64,000 nucleotides of DNA from HK1 sp965202875 (GTDB lineage Bacteria; Pseudomonadota; Gammaproteobacteria; HK1), in NCBI GenBank assembly GCA_965202875.1, contig OZ241870.1:2108001-2172000 (forward strand). The letters are read 5' to 3'. A program made the translations under genes and the position numbers. The notes below the pieces were generated by a model. It worked only from the letters and a program-made list of their open reading frames with translations. It was not told the origin of the DNA and searched no databases. Shown piece by piece: positions 43,620-52,342 of the stretch. The first letter of the stretch is position 1. Each line of letters begins with the position of its first letter.

Positions 43620-44618
43620 CTATGCGATGTCCTCCGGGAACGCCAGCACCTCGCGTAGCGACCGGTACCCCCCGGCGAGCATCACGAGGCGGTCGAAGCC
43701 GAGGGCGACCCCGGCGCAGGCGGGCAACCCCGCTTCGTGGGCGGCGAGCAACCGTTCGTCCGGGGCCGGCGCCGACTGGTCCGCCTTGCGCCGGGTCTCT
43801 GCGTCGCGCCGCATCCGCCCGCGCAGCTCGGCGGCATCCCGAAGTTCGTGGTAGCCGTTGGCAATCTCGATTCCGCCGACGTACAGCTCGAAGCGCTCGG
43901 CGACGTCCGGGACACCCGCCCGGACTCGAGCCAGCGCCGCCCGGGACGGGGGGAAATCGAGCAGATAGACGCGGCCGGGGCCGAACGCGGGTTGCACCGC
44001 CTCGGCGAGCAGGTAATCGAGACATTCGTCGCGAGTCGCGGTCGCCGCACGGCTTGCGAACCCGCGCGACCCGCAGGCGTCGTGAAGCTCCGCCGTCGCC
44101 GCGGTGAAGGGGTCCACGCCCGCGTGGCGCAGGAACGCCTCGCGGAAGGTCAGGCGCATGGACGGCCGGGGGCCGAGAAGTCGATCGAGCAGAGCGTCGA
44201 CGTCGTCGATGAGGCGATGGTGATCGAAGCCGATCCGGTACCACTCGAGGATCGAGAACTCCGGGTTGTGGTGCCGTCCGCGCTCTCCGTCCCTGAACGC
44301 GCGGGTGATCTGGAAGATCGAGCCGCTCCCCGCCGCGAGCAGTCGCTTCATCGCGAACTCGGGGGAGGTCTGGAGGTACCACCGGTCGCGATCCTGTCGA
44401 TCGCGCGTCCTGAGGCTCTCGATCGCCGGATCGGTCACGGTGGCGGAGCACAAGGACGGCGTCTCGACTTCCAGGACGCCCTGCTCGTCGAAGTACGCGC
44501 GGGTCTCGCGCAGGAGCCGGGCCCTGAGCCGGAGCGCGTCGAGACCCGCGCTCGGGCGCCAGTCGCGGAGGGCGCCCGCCGCCGGAAGCGGCGTCGGGCC
44601 GGAAGAGCGTTCGTCCAT
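43620..44618 (-). CDS. epmA: Elongation factor P--(R)-beta-lysine ligase EpmA
   Basis: Lysyl-tRNA-synthetase-like enzyme that attaches beta-lysine to elongation factor P. The 332-aa protein lacks an anticodon-binding domain and shows class II motifs: VETPSLCSATVTDP near 50 (motif 1), YLQTSPEFAMKRLLAAGSG near 81 and FRDGERGRHHNPEFSILEWY near 107 (motif 2), and GVALGFDRLVML near 300 (motif 3). It lies 60 bp downstream of efp on the same strand, the substrate gene. The partner aminomutase epmB is not in this window. Confidence 0.93.
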   Translation of the reverse strand: MDERSSGPTPLPAAGALRDWRPSAGLDALRLRARLLRETRAYFDEQGVLEVETPSLCSATVTDPAIESLRTRDRQDRDRWYLQTSPEFAMKRLLAAGSGSIFQITRAFRDGERGRHHNPEFSILEWYRIGFDHHRLIDDVDALLDRLLGPRPSMRLTFREAFLRHAGVDPFTAATAELHDACGSRGFASRAATATRDECLDYLLAEAVQPAFGPGRVYLLDFPPSRAALARVRAGVPDVAERFELYVGGIEIANGYHELRDAAELRGRMRRDAETRRKADQSAPAPDERLLAAHEAGLPACAGVALGFDRLVMLAGGYRSLREVLAFPEDIA

Positions 44619-44678
44619 GGATCACGACGCCCGGCGGAATCGTCGAGCAGCCCGGCCCTCGTGGCGGGTACCGCGTGC

Positions 44679-45248
44679 TCAGCCCTTCACGCGCGAAACG
44701 TACTCGCCGGTGCGGGTATCGACGCGGACCCGCTCGCCCCGCTCGACGAAGAGCGGCACCTTGATGACCGCGCCGGTCTCGACGGTCGCGGGCTTGGTCG
44801 CGCCGCTCGCGGTATCGCCGCGCACCCCGGGATCGGTCTCGGTGATCTCCATGGTCACGAAGTTCGGCGGGGTGACCGCGATCGGCGTGCCGTTCCACAG
44901 CGTGATCGTGCACACGTCCTGCTCCTTGAGCCAGCGCGAGGCGTCGCCGACGGCGCCGGCGCCCGCCGCGTGCTGCTCGAAGGTCTGCTCATCCATGAAA
45001 TGGAACAAGTCACCGTCACTGTAGAGGTACTGCAAGGGCATCTCCAGCACGTCCGCGGCTTCGACCGACTCTCCCGACTTGAACGTCCGTTCGACGACCC
45101 TTCCGCTCCTGAGGTTCCGGAACCGGGTGCGGACGAACGCCTGCCCCTTCCCCGGTTTGACGAATTCATTCTCGATGATGGAGCACGGGTCTCCGTCGAT
45201 GATGAGCTTCAACCCCGATCGGAATTCGTTGGTACTGACGTTCGGCAT
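44679..45248 (-). CDS. efp: Translation elongation factor P
   Basis: Rescues ribosomes stalled on polyproline stretches. The 189-aa protein has the three beta-barrel layout and the modification loop FVKPGKGQAFVR, whose lysine (residue 34) is the beta-lysylation site used by EpmA. The C-terminus DTRTGEYVSR is standard. It is divergent from a dioxygenase gene across about 250 bp. Confidence 0.97.
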   Translation of the reverse strand: MPNVSTNEFRSGLKLIIDGDPCSIIENEFVKPGKGQAFVRTRFRNLRSGRVVERTFKSGESVEAADVLEMPLQYLYSDGDLFHFMDEQTFEQHAAGAGAVGDASRWLKEQDVCTITLWNGTPIAVTPPNFVTMEITETDPGVRGDTASGATKPATVETGAVIKVPLFVERGERVRVDTRTGEYVSRVKG

Positions 45249-45503
45249 GATGCGGTGTCTCCAAGGCGGATGGGTCGCGGCGCTGAGCCAAGTCCGGAAA
45301 GTCCATCACAGCCGGTGCCGGGCCGCAACGGCCGGAGGCGTTCCGGCGGTCTGCCCCTCATTGGCGGTGAACTTGGACCCCACGCTGCTCCGGCCCGGAA
45401 AGTTCCTTGTTTTGTGCAGCGAACGTGCAGGGCAGAAATTTCCTGCAACCGACAGGTATAGTGCAGTATTCCCGCAATGAGGACCCGGGAGGTCCGAAAG
45501 ACG
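45249..45503. promoter_or_regulatory. Divergent control region for efp and the dioxygenase gene
   Basis: The 255-bp spacer contains TATAGT at 45457-45462, a good -10 for the plus-strand gene, and four TGCAG words between 45413 and 45467. An imperfect palindrome GCAGAAATTTCCTGC (45432-45446) sits where a regulator could bind. No matching -35 hexamer is clear. These are visual observations only. Confidence 0.35.
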
Positions 45504-46580
45504 ATGACGACGGTTCCGCAACCATCCACCTTCCCCCCGATGCCGGACGGGCCGATCTCCGGCCCCGCCGCGTGGCGCGCCAACGAGATGCGCGAGCACG
45601 ACGACTGGATCCACGTCCTGAGCGAGGCTGAGATCGACGAGATCGACGCCGCGGTCGAGGCGGTCGACGCCGATGACCGGCCGATCGCCGGGATCGGCCG
45701 CGAAGACTTCCGCCTGCCGTCGCTCGGCCCGGTACTCGACGCGATCCGCGAGGAACTGCTCCGAGGCCGCGGCTTCGTGTTGATCCGGGGGTTGCCCATC
45801 GAACGCTGTTCGGTGCGCCGGCGTGCGATCGCGTTCTGGGGGATCGGCGCCCGTCTCGGGCGGGCGGTCTCGCAGAACGCGATGGGCCATCTGCTCGGCC
45901 ACGTCATCGACCTCGGCCGAACCAACGACGATTACCGCGCGCGCACCTACCAGACCCGGGAGCGCCAGTTCTTCCACGCCGATTCCTGCGACGTCGTCGG
46001 CCTGCTCTGTGTGCGCAAGGCGAAGCAGGGCGGGCTCAGCGCGATCGTGAGCTCGGTCACGCTCTACAACGAGATGCTCGCGCGCTCACCGGAACTGACC
46101 GCGGAGCTGTTCCGGCCGATCCACTTCGATCGGCGCGGCGAGGTGCCGGAGGGAGCGCCTCCCTGGTACGAGATGCCGGTGTTCAACTGGTACGAGGGCA
46201 ATCTCAGCACCCACTACGTGCGGCGCTACATCGAGTCCATCCGCCGCCTGCCCGAGGTGCCGCCGCTCACCGGACGCCAGACCGCCGCCTTCGATCTGTT
46301 TGACGAAGTCGCCGAGGACCCAGGCATCCAGCTCCGGATGGATTTCGAGCCGGGGGACATGCAGTTCCTCCACAACCCCCAGATCCTACACGACCGCACC
46401 GCGTACGAGGACCTGGACCACGCCGGCGGGCGCCGTCATCTGCTCAGGCTCTGGCTCTGCCCGCCGGACGGCCGGCCGCTGCCGCCGGCCTACGCCGGAC
46501 GGTGGGGGAGCATCGAGGTCGGCAACCGCGGAGGCATCGTGGTGAAGGGAGCCATCCCGCACGTGCCGGTCGAGCCATAG
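45504..46580 (+). CDS. TauD/TfdA family dioxygenase (gamma-butyrobetaine-hydroxylase-like)
   Basis: Fe(II)/2-oxoglutarate oxygenase of 358 aa. The iron HxD motif is FFHADSCDVVGLLCVRKA near 157 and the distal histidine lies in FLHNPQILHDRTAYED near 293, followed by the 2-oxoglutarate arginine in RRHLLRLWLCP near 314. ATG 45504 follows GGGAGG by ten bases; ATG 45477 in frame is an alternative. The substrate is unknown. The last 40 codons plus the stop region have been amplified downstream into a tandem array, leaving the gene itself intact. Confidence 0.85.
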   Translation: MTTVPQPSTFPPMPDGPISGPAAWRANEMREHDDWIHVLSEAEIDEIDAAVEAVDADDRPIAGIGREDFRLPSLGPVLDAIREELLRGRGFVLIRGLPIERCSVRRRAIAFWGIGARLGRAVSQNAMGHLLGHVIDLGRTNDDYRARTYQTRERQFFHADSCDVVGLLCVRKAKQGGLSAIVSSVTLYNEMLARSPELTAELFRPIHFDRRGEVPEGAPPWYEMPVFNWYEGNLSTHYVRRYIESIRRLPEVPPLTGRQTAAFDLFDEVAEDPGIQLRMDFEPGDMQFLHNPQILHDRTAYEDLDHAGGRRHLLRLWLCPPDGRPLPPAYAGRWGSIEVGNRGGIVVKGAIPHVPVEP

Positions 46581-47131
46581 CCCGCGCGGGCTCCGGCCCC
46601 GCCCGCCGGACGGCCGGCCGCTGCCGCCGGCCTGCACCGGACGGTGGGGGCATCGAGGTCGGCAACCGCGGAGGCATCGTGGTGAAGGGAACCGTCCCGC
46701 ATGCCGGTCGAGCCATGGCCCGCGCGGGCTCCGGCCCCGCCCGCCGGACGGCCGGCCGCTGCCGCCGGCCTGTGCCGGACGGTGGGGGCATCGAGGTCGG
46801 CAACCGCGGAGGCATCGTGGTGAAGGGAACCGTCCCGCATGCCGGTCGAGCCATGGCCCGCGCGGGCTCCGGCCCCGCCCGCCGGACGGCCGGCCGCTGC
46901 CGCCGGCCTGTGCCGGACGGTGGGGGCATCGAGGTCGGCAACCGCGGAGGCATCGTGGTGAAGGGAACCGTCCCGCATGCCGGTCGAGCCATGGCCCGCG
47001 CGGGCTCCGGCCCCGCCCGCCGGACGGCCGGCCGCTGCCGTCGGCCTGTGCCGGACGGTGGGGGGTATCGAGGTCGGCAACCGCGGAGGCGTCGTTGTGG
47101 AGGGAGACGTCCCGCATGCCGATCGAGCCAT
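46461..47131 (+). repeat. 138-bp tandem array made from the dioxygenase 3' end (five copies)
   Basis: Copies begin with CCGCCGGACGGCCGGCCGC at 46461, 46603, 46741, 46879 and 47017, giving periods of 142, 138, 138 and 138 bp. Copy 1 is the authentic gene end. In copies 2-4 the stop TAG has become TGG and the three are almost identical. Since 138 is a multiple of three, a frame with a 46-residue repeat (containing IEVGNRGGIVVKG) stays open through the array, but coding is not demonstrated. The last copy is diverged and abuts foreign sequence. Confidence 0.92.
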
Positions 47132-47286
47132 GATGATGTAGCGGAACGGTTCGGCTTCGATGTCGCGGATCGGGTACTCGACCCGCCGCACGACGCTTTC
47201 CGGCTCCTCGCCGAAAATCCCGGCATGGGGCCCATACGAGAGGACGTCGCTCCTCCGCCTTGTTCGTTCTGGTCCGTGGCCATCGC

Positions 47287-47565
47287 TCATCGCGCCTCGT
47301 TGCCGAAGTACTTGACGGTCTCGAAGTTGAGCAGGCTGTCGATGGCCTTGGTGCTCGCGCGCCCGTCTTCCCGGTTCATCTCCCGGCGGAACTTCAGCCG
47401 CCACTCGGTCACCGTCATGGTGTAGGCGATGTAGAGGACTACCACCGCGGCGGTGGTGAGCGCGACGGTCGTGTCGAGCGTGTGCCACAGGATGACGAAC
47501 ACCAGACCCAGCTCGGTCACGGTGGGGATGATCGCGAAGAAGCCTGCCGTCCGATATGCAGGCAC
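47287..47565 (-). pseudogene. Fragment of an Atm1/HMT1-type ABC exporter
   Basis: The frame reads RTAGFFAIIPTVTELGLVFV, YIAYTMTVTEWRLKFRREMN and STKAIDSLLNFETVKYFGNE, which is the transmembrane-domain region of mitochondrial-Atm1-like bacterial exporters. Only about 90 of roughly 600 residues remain, with no ATPase domain. Beyond 47287 the frame continues into unrelated sequence (GPHAGIFGEEPESVVRRVEY) that I could not identify. Its upstream end overlaps the 3' end of the NERD helicase gene, so the two were joined by a deletion or insertion. Confidence 0.8.
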
Positions 47566-49244
47566 CCATCCGCGGCGGGGGCGGCATCGAAGGATGGACC
47601 TGGAAGGGGTCTGCTCTGAATACCGGGCCCTCGACCGATACTTCGTTGGAACTGATCACTGAGGTGGATCAGCGACAGCACCGAGCGCGCCCGGCTCATG
47701 GCCACGTAATGCTCGGACGACGTCCGGCTCGTTCCCTCCGGGGCCGGAAGATCCACCACGATGATCGCCTCGTTCTCCAGACCCTTGAACTCCCCGATCC
47801 TCGCGAACCCCACCTTGTCGCCCGGGATCTCCCGCATGGAGTACTCGTCCAGCCGCCGGACGCGGCGCGCGGCGTCCGGCGGCATCAGGGCCACGGAAGA
47901 CCCGGCAAGGTCGAAGGGCGAGAGGATCGTCACCGAGCCGGGGGCGAGTCCTCCCGCATCCACCAGCTCGGCGATCTCGCGGGCAACCCGCCCGGCGGAT
48001 TCGCGCCGGGTGGCCGCGCTCTGCCGGCGGACGGCGGGACCGGCTCCGGCCCCGTGGACGCCCAGGTCGGCGCCAAGGGTGTCCTGGATCCATTCCAGGA
48101 TGACCCGGGTGTTGCGGCAGTTGATTCGCAGCGGCATCCGCACGGGGTCGAGCGATTCCAGGCGCTCCTTCGCGCGCCGGTCGAAGCGCGGGGTCAGCGA
48201 CTGGTTGTTCAGGTCGTGGAACCAGCACCAGCGCCCCGCTTCCAGTCCACCGGCCAGAACGCCATCCAAAGTTTCGATGCAGTCCATCTCGAACAGGTCC
48301 TGCCCTTCGTCGACGATCAGCGCATCGAAGCGTTCCAGTCCGGCCCGGCGGCAATCGAGGCGCACGCCGTCGATCAGCGAGACCGTCAGCCCCGGCATCG
48401 AGAGCCGTGAGGCCAGACGGTGCCTCAGCCAGGGGGAGCGGCAGACCAGGGCGACCTGCCAGCCGGCCTCGGCCCAGCGCCGGGCCAGCCGCTCGGCGAG
48501 GAAGGTCTTGCCGGTGCCCGCTCCGCCGGCGCAGAGCACCCGCGGATTCGCCTCCGCCACGTCGGCCATGCGCATCTGGTCGTCGGTGAACCGCTCGATG
48601 CGCCGCCGGGCGTCCTCCACCTGGTCGAGCAACCGGACCTCTTGCTGAATCCCGGGAGTGTCCACGCGCGGACGCAGATACGTCTGGAGTCTCGCCAGAG
48701 CACCGTCTTCGGGCCGGTCCTTCCGGTCTTTCCGTCCTGCCCGTGCATGCCAATAGTCGAACAGGCCGCGCAACCAACCTTCGAGGTCGCGGCTGCGGCG
48801 TGCGTCGGCGAGCATGGCGGGGTCCCACTCGGCGCCGTCGCCCCGCCATTCGCAGTCCGGGAACACCACCCCGTAGCCGGTGGTGAAGCGGTCGAGCAGG
48901 CCCGCGGGCAGATTGGAGCGCACGTCTTCCATCAGCCCGAGAAGCGCCGTCTCCGCTTGGCGGAACGGACCCTCCCGAGATTCGACCACCCGGCCGTAGC
49001 GATCCTGGTACTGCCAGACGCCCTCGCGGCACGCCACCCGCCCACCCTTGACCTCGATGGCGTAGAGACCTTCGGGACCGCAGATGACGAAGTCGATCTC
49101 GGGGAAGCGCTTGTGGGGATGCCGGGTCGGCTTCAGGGAGTGGTACGCCGTCCAGGAATCGTCGAAGGCGCCGCGCAGTCGTTGGAATATCCGCTTCTCC
49201 GCCTGGCTGCCGGTGTCACAAGGCGCGCTCGGGATCATGCGCAT
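47517..49244 (-). CDS. NERD-domain nuclease / SF1 helicase fusion
   Basis: A 575-aa protein joining a nuclease-related (NERD) domain to a UvrD-like helicase. NERD residues: RFPEIDFVICGPEG near 48 and YAIEVKGG near 63 (D and ExK of a PD-(D/E)XK-type site). Helicase: Walker A CAGGAGTGKTFLAERLA near 231, Walker B DALIVDEGQDLFE near 293, and motif VI YVAMSRARSVLSL near 520. It is the last gene of a four-gene operon. The final dozen codons read into the Atm1 fragment, so the natural C-terminus is altered. Start ATG 49244 or 49238. Likely a DNA-acting defence component. Confidence 0.85.
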   Translation of the reverse strand: MRMIPSAPCDTGSQAEKRIFQRLRGAFDDSWTAYHSLKPTRHPHKRFPEIDFVICGPEGLYAIEVKGGRVACREGVWQYQDRYGRVVESREGPFRQAETALLGLMEDVRSNLPAGLLDRFTTGYGVVFPDCEWRGDGAEWDPAMLADARRSRDLEGWLRGLFDYWHARAGRKDRKDRPEDGALARLQTYLRPRVDTPGIQQEVRLLDQVEDARRRIERFTDDQMRMADVAEANPRVLCAGGAGTGKTFLAERLARRWAEAGWQVALVCRSPWLRHRLASRLSMPGLTVSLIDGVRLDCRRAGLERFDALIVDEGQDLFEMDCIETLDGVLAGGLEAGRWCWFHDLNNQSLTPRFDRRAKERLESLDPVRMPLRINCRNTRVILEWIQDTLGADLGVHGAGAGPAVRRQSAATRRESAGRVAREIAELVDAGGLAPGSVTILSPFDLAGSSVALMPPDAARRVRRLDEYSMREIPGDKVGFARIGEFKGLENEAIIVVDLPAPEGTSRTSSEHYVAMSRARSVLSLIHLSDQFQRSIGRGPGIQSRPLPGPSFDAAPAADGCLHIGRQASSRSSPP

Positions 49245-49252
49245 GACGGCGT

Positions 49253-49381
49253 TCAGCCCCCGAGCGCCGCGCGGGCCTTCGCCCCGGCCTCGGGGCCGAG
49301 ACGCGCCCCGGCCAATAACTCGAACATGCGTCTCTCCTCCTGGCCGCCGGGGTCGCAGGGCCGCTTCGGGATCATACGCAT
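49253..49381 (-). CDS. Chimeric 42-aa mini-ORF at an operon junction
   Basis: Starts MRMIPKRPCDPGGQEERRMF, a copy of the NERD protein N-terminus (MRMIPSAPCDTGSQAEKRIF), and ends ELLAGARLGPEAGAKARAA, a copy of the 543-aa protein C-terminus (SLAGARLDPEAEAKVRAA). It lies exactly between those two genes. It comes from a 137-bp tandem duplication spanning their junction, which fused the start of one gene to the end of the other. Both ends are in frame. Whether it is translated is unknown. Confidence 0.55.
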   Translation of the reverse strand: MRMIPKRPCDPGGQEERRMFELLAGARLGPEAGAKARAALGG

Positions 49382-49389
49382 GACGGCGT

Positions 49390-51021
49390 TCAGCCTCCGA
49401 GCGCCGCGCGGACCTTCGCCTCGGCCTCGGGGTCGAGACGCGCTCCGGCCAGTGACTCGAAGAATCGATCCAGGTCGATTTCCGGGGAGATCCGAGGCTC
49501 GCCGGGCAGATCGATGTAGGTCGCTCCCCCCTTGACGGTGAGTGTGTACTCACCCGGGCCGAGGCCGATCCGGGTATGGACGCAGTCCCATTTCTGCGCT
49601 CTGGCAAGCGCCTGCGCTGCGGACTTCTCACGGGAGCGCCAGGTCGAGCCGTCCCCGAACAGCTCGCGCAAGGGGCGGACTCTCGGCGGGGCGGCGCCCA
49701 GGTCGAAGCCCGTGCCGGCGATCCGATGGGACATGCGCGCCATGCGGTGGGAGACCGCATCCGAGAGCGCGCGTTCGGCGCGGAGACGGAGGGGAAGGTT
49801 CATCCATCCGTCGCGGACCCCGAACAGGATGGCGGCGGCCAGCCAGTCCGGCTCGGAGAGCCGGCGCTCGGCGAGCCGGCCGGTGTCGTAGTCGAAGAGG
49901 TCCGCGCAGTCGCGGCGCAGGAGGAACAGGGTCATGGCATGGGCCAGGGGGGTGTCGTGCCGCTCGAACAGCTCGCCGGCGCTGGCGCCGTCGAGCCCCG
50001 TCAGGGAGGCGAGCGTGTCGTGGAGCTTCCGGATCCCGGCCTGGAGCCGCGGATCGAGGCCGCCCGCGGCTGCATCGAGATGGTCGATCAGCACGTCCTC
50101 GGCACCGCCGGTACCGCCGGCGCGGCCGGCGCGGCAGGCACCGCCGGTGTCCCGCCACTCCACCAGCCGTTCGACGGCCTGCCAGAAGAGCCTGGCCTGG
50201 GACGCTTTCTGCAAGCCGATCCGATCCGTCTCGGGATCCGCGGACGCCGGCAGTGACGCCGTCCCGTCCCGGATCCAGGTCCCGAGCCCGGCCAGGATCG
50301 GATGATCGTCCGCCGGGCGCGGGGCGTCGCCGTCGTCCGGGTCGAACGCCGCCCGGCAGGCGCGAACCGCCTGCTCGCCCAGGTTGGCGAAGCGCAGCAG
50401 CATGGCCATGACCCCGCCGGCCGCGAGGGGGCCTTGCAGCGGGGCGGCCCGCTCCGGGGGGCCTTCGCCGGGCGGCGGCCAGGGGAGGTCCGGCGCCCTG
50501 GTGAAGAGAGTCCGTTGGGTTCGGAGCTTGAACTCCTTGAGCGGCACGTTGGCGAAGTCCTTGGCATCCGCTTCACATGCCCGTTTTTCTTCGGCCGACC
50601 GGAAGACGATCGACTCGATTCGGGCAATGGGCAGCGGCGCGGGCACGAGGAGCAGGCGCTCGGTCCCGTCGATCTGGTCCGGGAAATGCCGCTCCCACGG
50701 GCCGTCTTCGCCGATCGCCGCCACGTTGCCCGACAACCCGGAGAGGTCGAGCTCGACGATGACCGGCTTCAAGTGCCCCGCTTCGCTCGTGCACGACTCG
50801 ATCGCTTCCCCGGGCGCCTTGCCGATGAACAGGGGGATCCAGCCCGGGAAGCATCCGAGGGTGTCCCGGTAGTACTTGCCGCCGAACCCGGCCGGCGGCA
50901 TCAGCAGACCCGCCGCGAGCATGTACGTCAGGTTCAGGTGGTTGGTGACGAGGAGCCCCGAGCCGGGCGCCTTCGCCGGAGCAGGCTCGTTCTCTGAGGG
51001 GAACATGTCCGCGGTGTCCAT
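49390..51021 (-). CDS. Uncharacterised 543-aa protein in a DUF1998/helicase operon
   Basis: I do not recognise this protein. It has an early segment TNHLNLTYMLAAGLLMPPAG near 26 and WIPLFIGKAPGEAIESCT near 61, and a long largely helical remainder; no Walker motif, zinc cluster, signal peptide or obvious nuclease motif is seen. A Gly/Ala-rich stretch near residues 300-310 looks variable. It lies between the SF1 ATPase (51146-52342) and the NERD helicase, on the same strand, and likely belongs to the same system. Its C-terminus is duplicated downstream. Confidence 0.75.
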   Translation of the reverse strand: MDTADMFPSENEPAPAKAPGSGLLVTNHLNLTYMLAAGLLMPPAGFGGKYYRDTLGCFPGWIPLFIGKAPGEAIESCTSEAGHLKPVIVELDLSGLSGNVAAIGEDGPWERHFPDQIDGTERLLLVPAPLPIARIESIVFRSAEEKRACEADAKDFANVPLKEFKLRTQRTLFTRAPDLPWPPPGEGPPERAAPLQGPLAAGGVMAMLLRFANLGEQAVRACRAAFDPDDGDAPRPADDHPILAGLGTWIRDGTASLPASADPETDRIGLQKASQARLFWQAVERLVEWRDTGGACRAGRAGGTGGAEDVLIDHLDAAAGGLDPRLQAGIRKLHDTLASLTGLDGASAGELFERHDTPLAHAMTLFLLRRDCADLFDYDTGRLAERRLSEPDWLAAAILFGVRDGWMNLPLRLRAERALSDAVSHRMARMSHRIAGTGFDLGAAPPRVRPLRELFGDGSTWRSREKSAAQALARAQKWDCVHTRIGLGPGEYTLTVKGGATYIDLPGEPRISPEIDLDRFFESLAGARLDPEAEAKVRAALGG

Positions 51022-51074
51022 TCACGAACCCTCTCTTCGCAACGACGACTCCCGCCGACTTCCCGAACGGGATC

Positions 51075-51187
51075 GTGTCATCGGGATCCCCCGGCTTTCC
51101 CCGCCTTCCGGGCGCCTGCCCCGACAGATTCCATCGGGGACCCGATCATGGCGTTTCGACGGGCGCTTTCGGACTTGGCGGGAGTGG
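51075..51187. repeat. Dispersed intergenic repeat (copy 2)
   Basis: Contains TGTCATCGGGATCCC and, about 75 bases later, GGGCGCTTTCGGACTTGGCG, matching the copy at 20295-20412. It fills the gap between the 543-aa protein gene and the SF1 ATPase gene and reaches into the last 14 codons of the latter, whose C-terminal residues (SPKAPVET) may thus come from the repeat. Confidence 0.5.
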
Positions 51188-52342
51188 CTGCCTTCGCAGC
51201 ACGCCCGGGTCCGCCGGCAGGATGCGCTCGACCTCCTTGCGCCCGCCGCGCTTCATGAACAGGAACACCCGCTCCCTCGCCCGCGCGACCATGACGTAGA
51301 AGAGGCGCCGGGCCACGTCCGGGTCCCCGCGCCGGAAGTAGTGCTCGTCGACGTCCGCGAGCACTACCGTGTCGAACTCGAGCCCCTTGCAGGCCTGCGC
51401 GTTGATGACCAGGAGGCCGCCTTCGTCGAAGGCGACCTCGGCCCGGTGCTCCCGGTGGTACGTCTCGACGGACGGCCGCGGGTTGTCGAGTCGAACCTCC
51501 ACGGATCGAAGCGCCTCCACATAGCGCTCCCGGACCGGGTTGTTCGGCGCGATGACGCAGATCAACTGGCGTGGATCCCGGTCGGCCAGACGCAGCAGGC
51601 CGCGCGCGACCTCGTCCAGCCGGTCCTGTTCGTAGCAGTAGAGGATCGGAGCCGCTCCCGGAGCCCGCGCCGGCAGCTCGGGAGGCGCACTCGCAGGATC
51701 GCCGGAATAGAACGCTCTCGCCAGCCTCGCCACCGGGTAGTGGTTGCGGTAGTTGTGCCGGAGCTCGATCACCTCATCCGTCTCGACGGCCAGGCAGTCC
51801 GCGATGTCCTGCCGGCTGCTGTTGGCGTCGGTGATCTGCTGGTTCTGGTCGGCGACGACGAAGAACCGGTCGAAGCCGAGATCCACGAGGGCGCGGTAGA
51901 ACTCCCGGGGCATGTCCTGGCCTTCGTCGATGACCAGGAAGGGTCGCTGCCGCCCGTCTCCGTGGGGCAGGGCCTGGACGATTTCGTCCACTCCCGCCCA
52001 GTCGATCTCTCTCCACCCGCCGTCGTTCGGCGCCAAGCGCGGAGCCGGCTGGCCCGCGATCTCCTCGAACGTGTCCAGGAACCACCTTTTCCACGTCTTG
52101 CCGGCGAGATCGGGGCCGAACAACTGGCCGCTCGCCCGGTGCAGGAGGTGGTTGAAGACCAGGAACCGGTAGTCGTCGCCCTCCCGGTGGTGGCGGCGGG
52201 CCCGGATCAGGGCGAGCACGGACTTTCCGGTTCCCGGCCCGCCCACGATCAGGTGCCGGCCTTCCTTGGGCAGGGCGCGCGCCGCCTCCTGCTCCTTGCC
52301 GAGGTCCTGGATGCCCGGCAGCTCGAACTTGCGTTTTGCCAT
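51146..52342 (-). CDS. UvrD/Rep-like SF1 ATPase/helicase
   Basis: A compact helicase of 398 aa. Motif I is IVGGPGTGKSVLALIRA near 31, motif II FLVIDEGQDM near 136, motif III VVADQNQQITD near 160, motif IV LRHNYRN near 195, motif V INAQACKGLEFDTVVLAD near 318 and motif VI LFYVMVARARERVFLFM near 350. It is short for UvrD because insert domains are reduced. Its ATG (52342) overlaps the stop of the upstream 36-codon mini-ORF (TGATG). It is the second full gene of the DUF1998 operon. Confidence 0.88.
   Translation of the reverse strand: MAKRKFELPGIQDLGKEQEAARALPKEGRHLIVGGPGTGKSVLALIRARRHHREGDDYRFLVFNHLLHRASGQLFGPDLAGKTWKRWFLDTFEEIAGQPAPRLAPNDGGWREIDWAGVDEIVQALPHGDGRQRPFLVIDEGQDMPREFYRALVDLGFDRFFVVADQNQQITDANSSRQDIADCLAVETDEVIELRHNYRNHYPVARLARAFYSGDPASAPPELPARAPGAAPILYCYEQDRLDEVARGLLRLADRDPRQLICVIAPNNPVRERYVEALRSVEVRLDNPRPSVETYHREHRAEVAFDEGGLLVINAQACKGLEFDTVVLADVDEHYFRRGDPDVARRLFYVMVARARERVFLFMKRGGRKEVERILPADPGVLRRQPLPPSPKAPVETP

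Noticed and set aside
46461..47131. CRISPR array
   Set aside because: The copies are contiguous without unique spacers and derive from a coding sequence; no cas gene is present.
46502..47425. Open frames through the 138-bp array as genes for repeat proteins
   Set aside because: Frames exist on both strands simply because the unit is a multiple of three and GC-rich; there is no start-site support.
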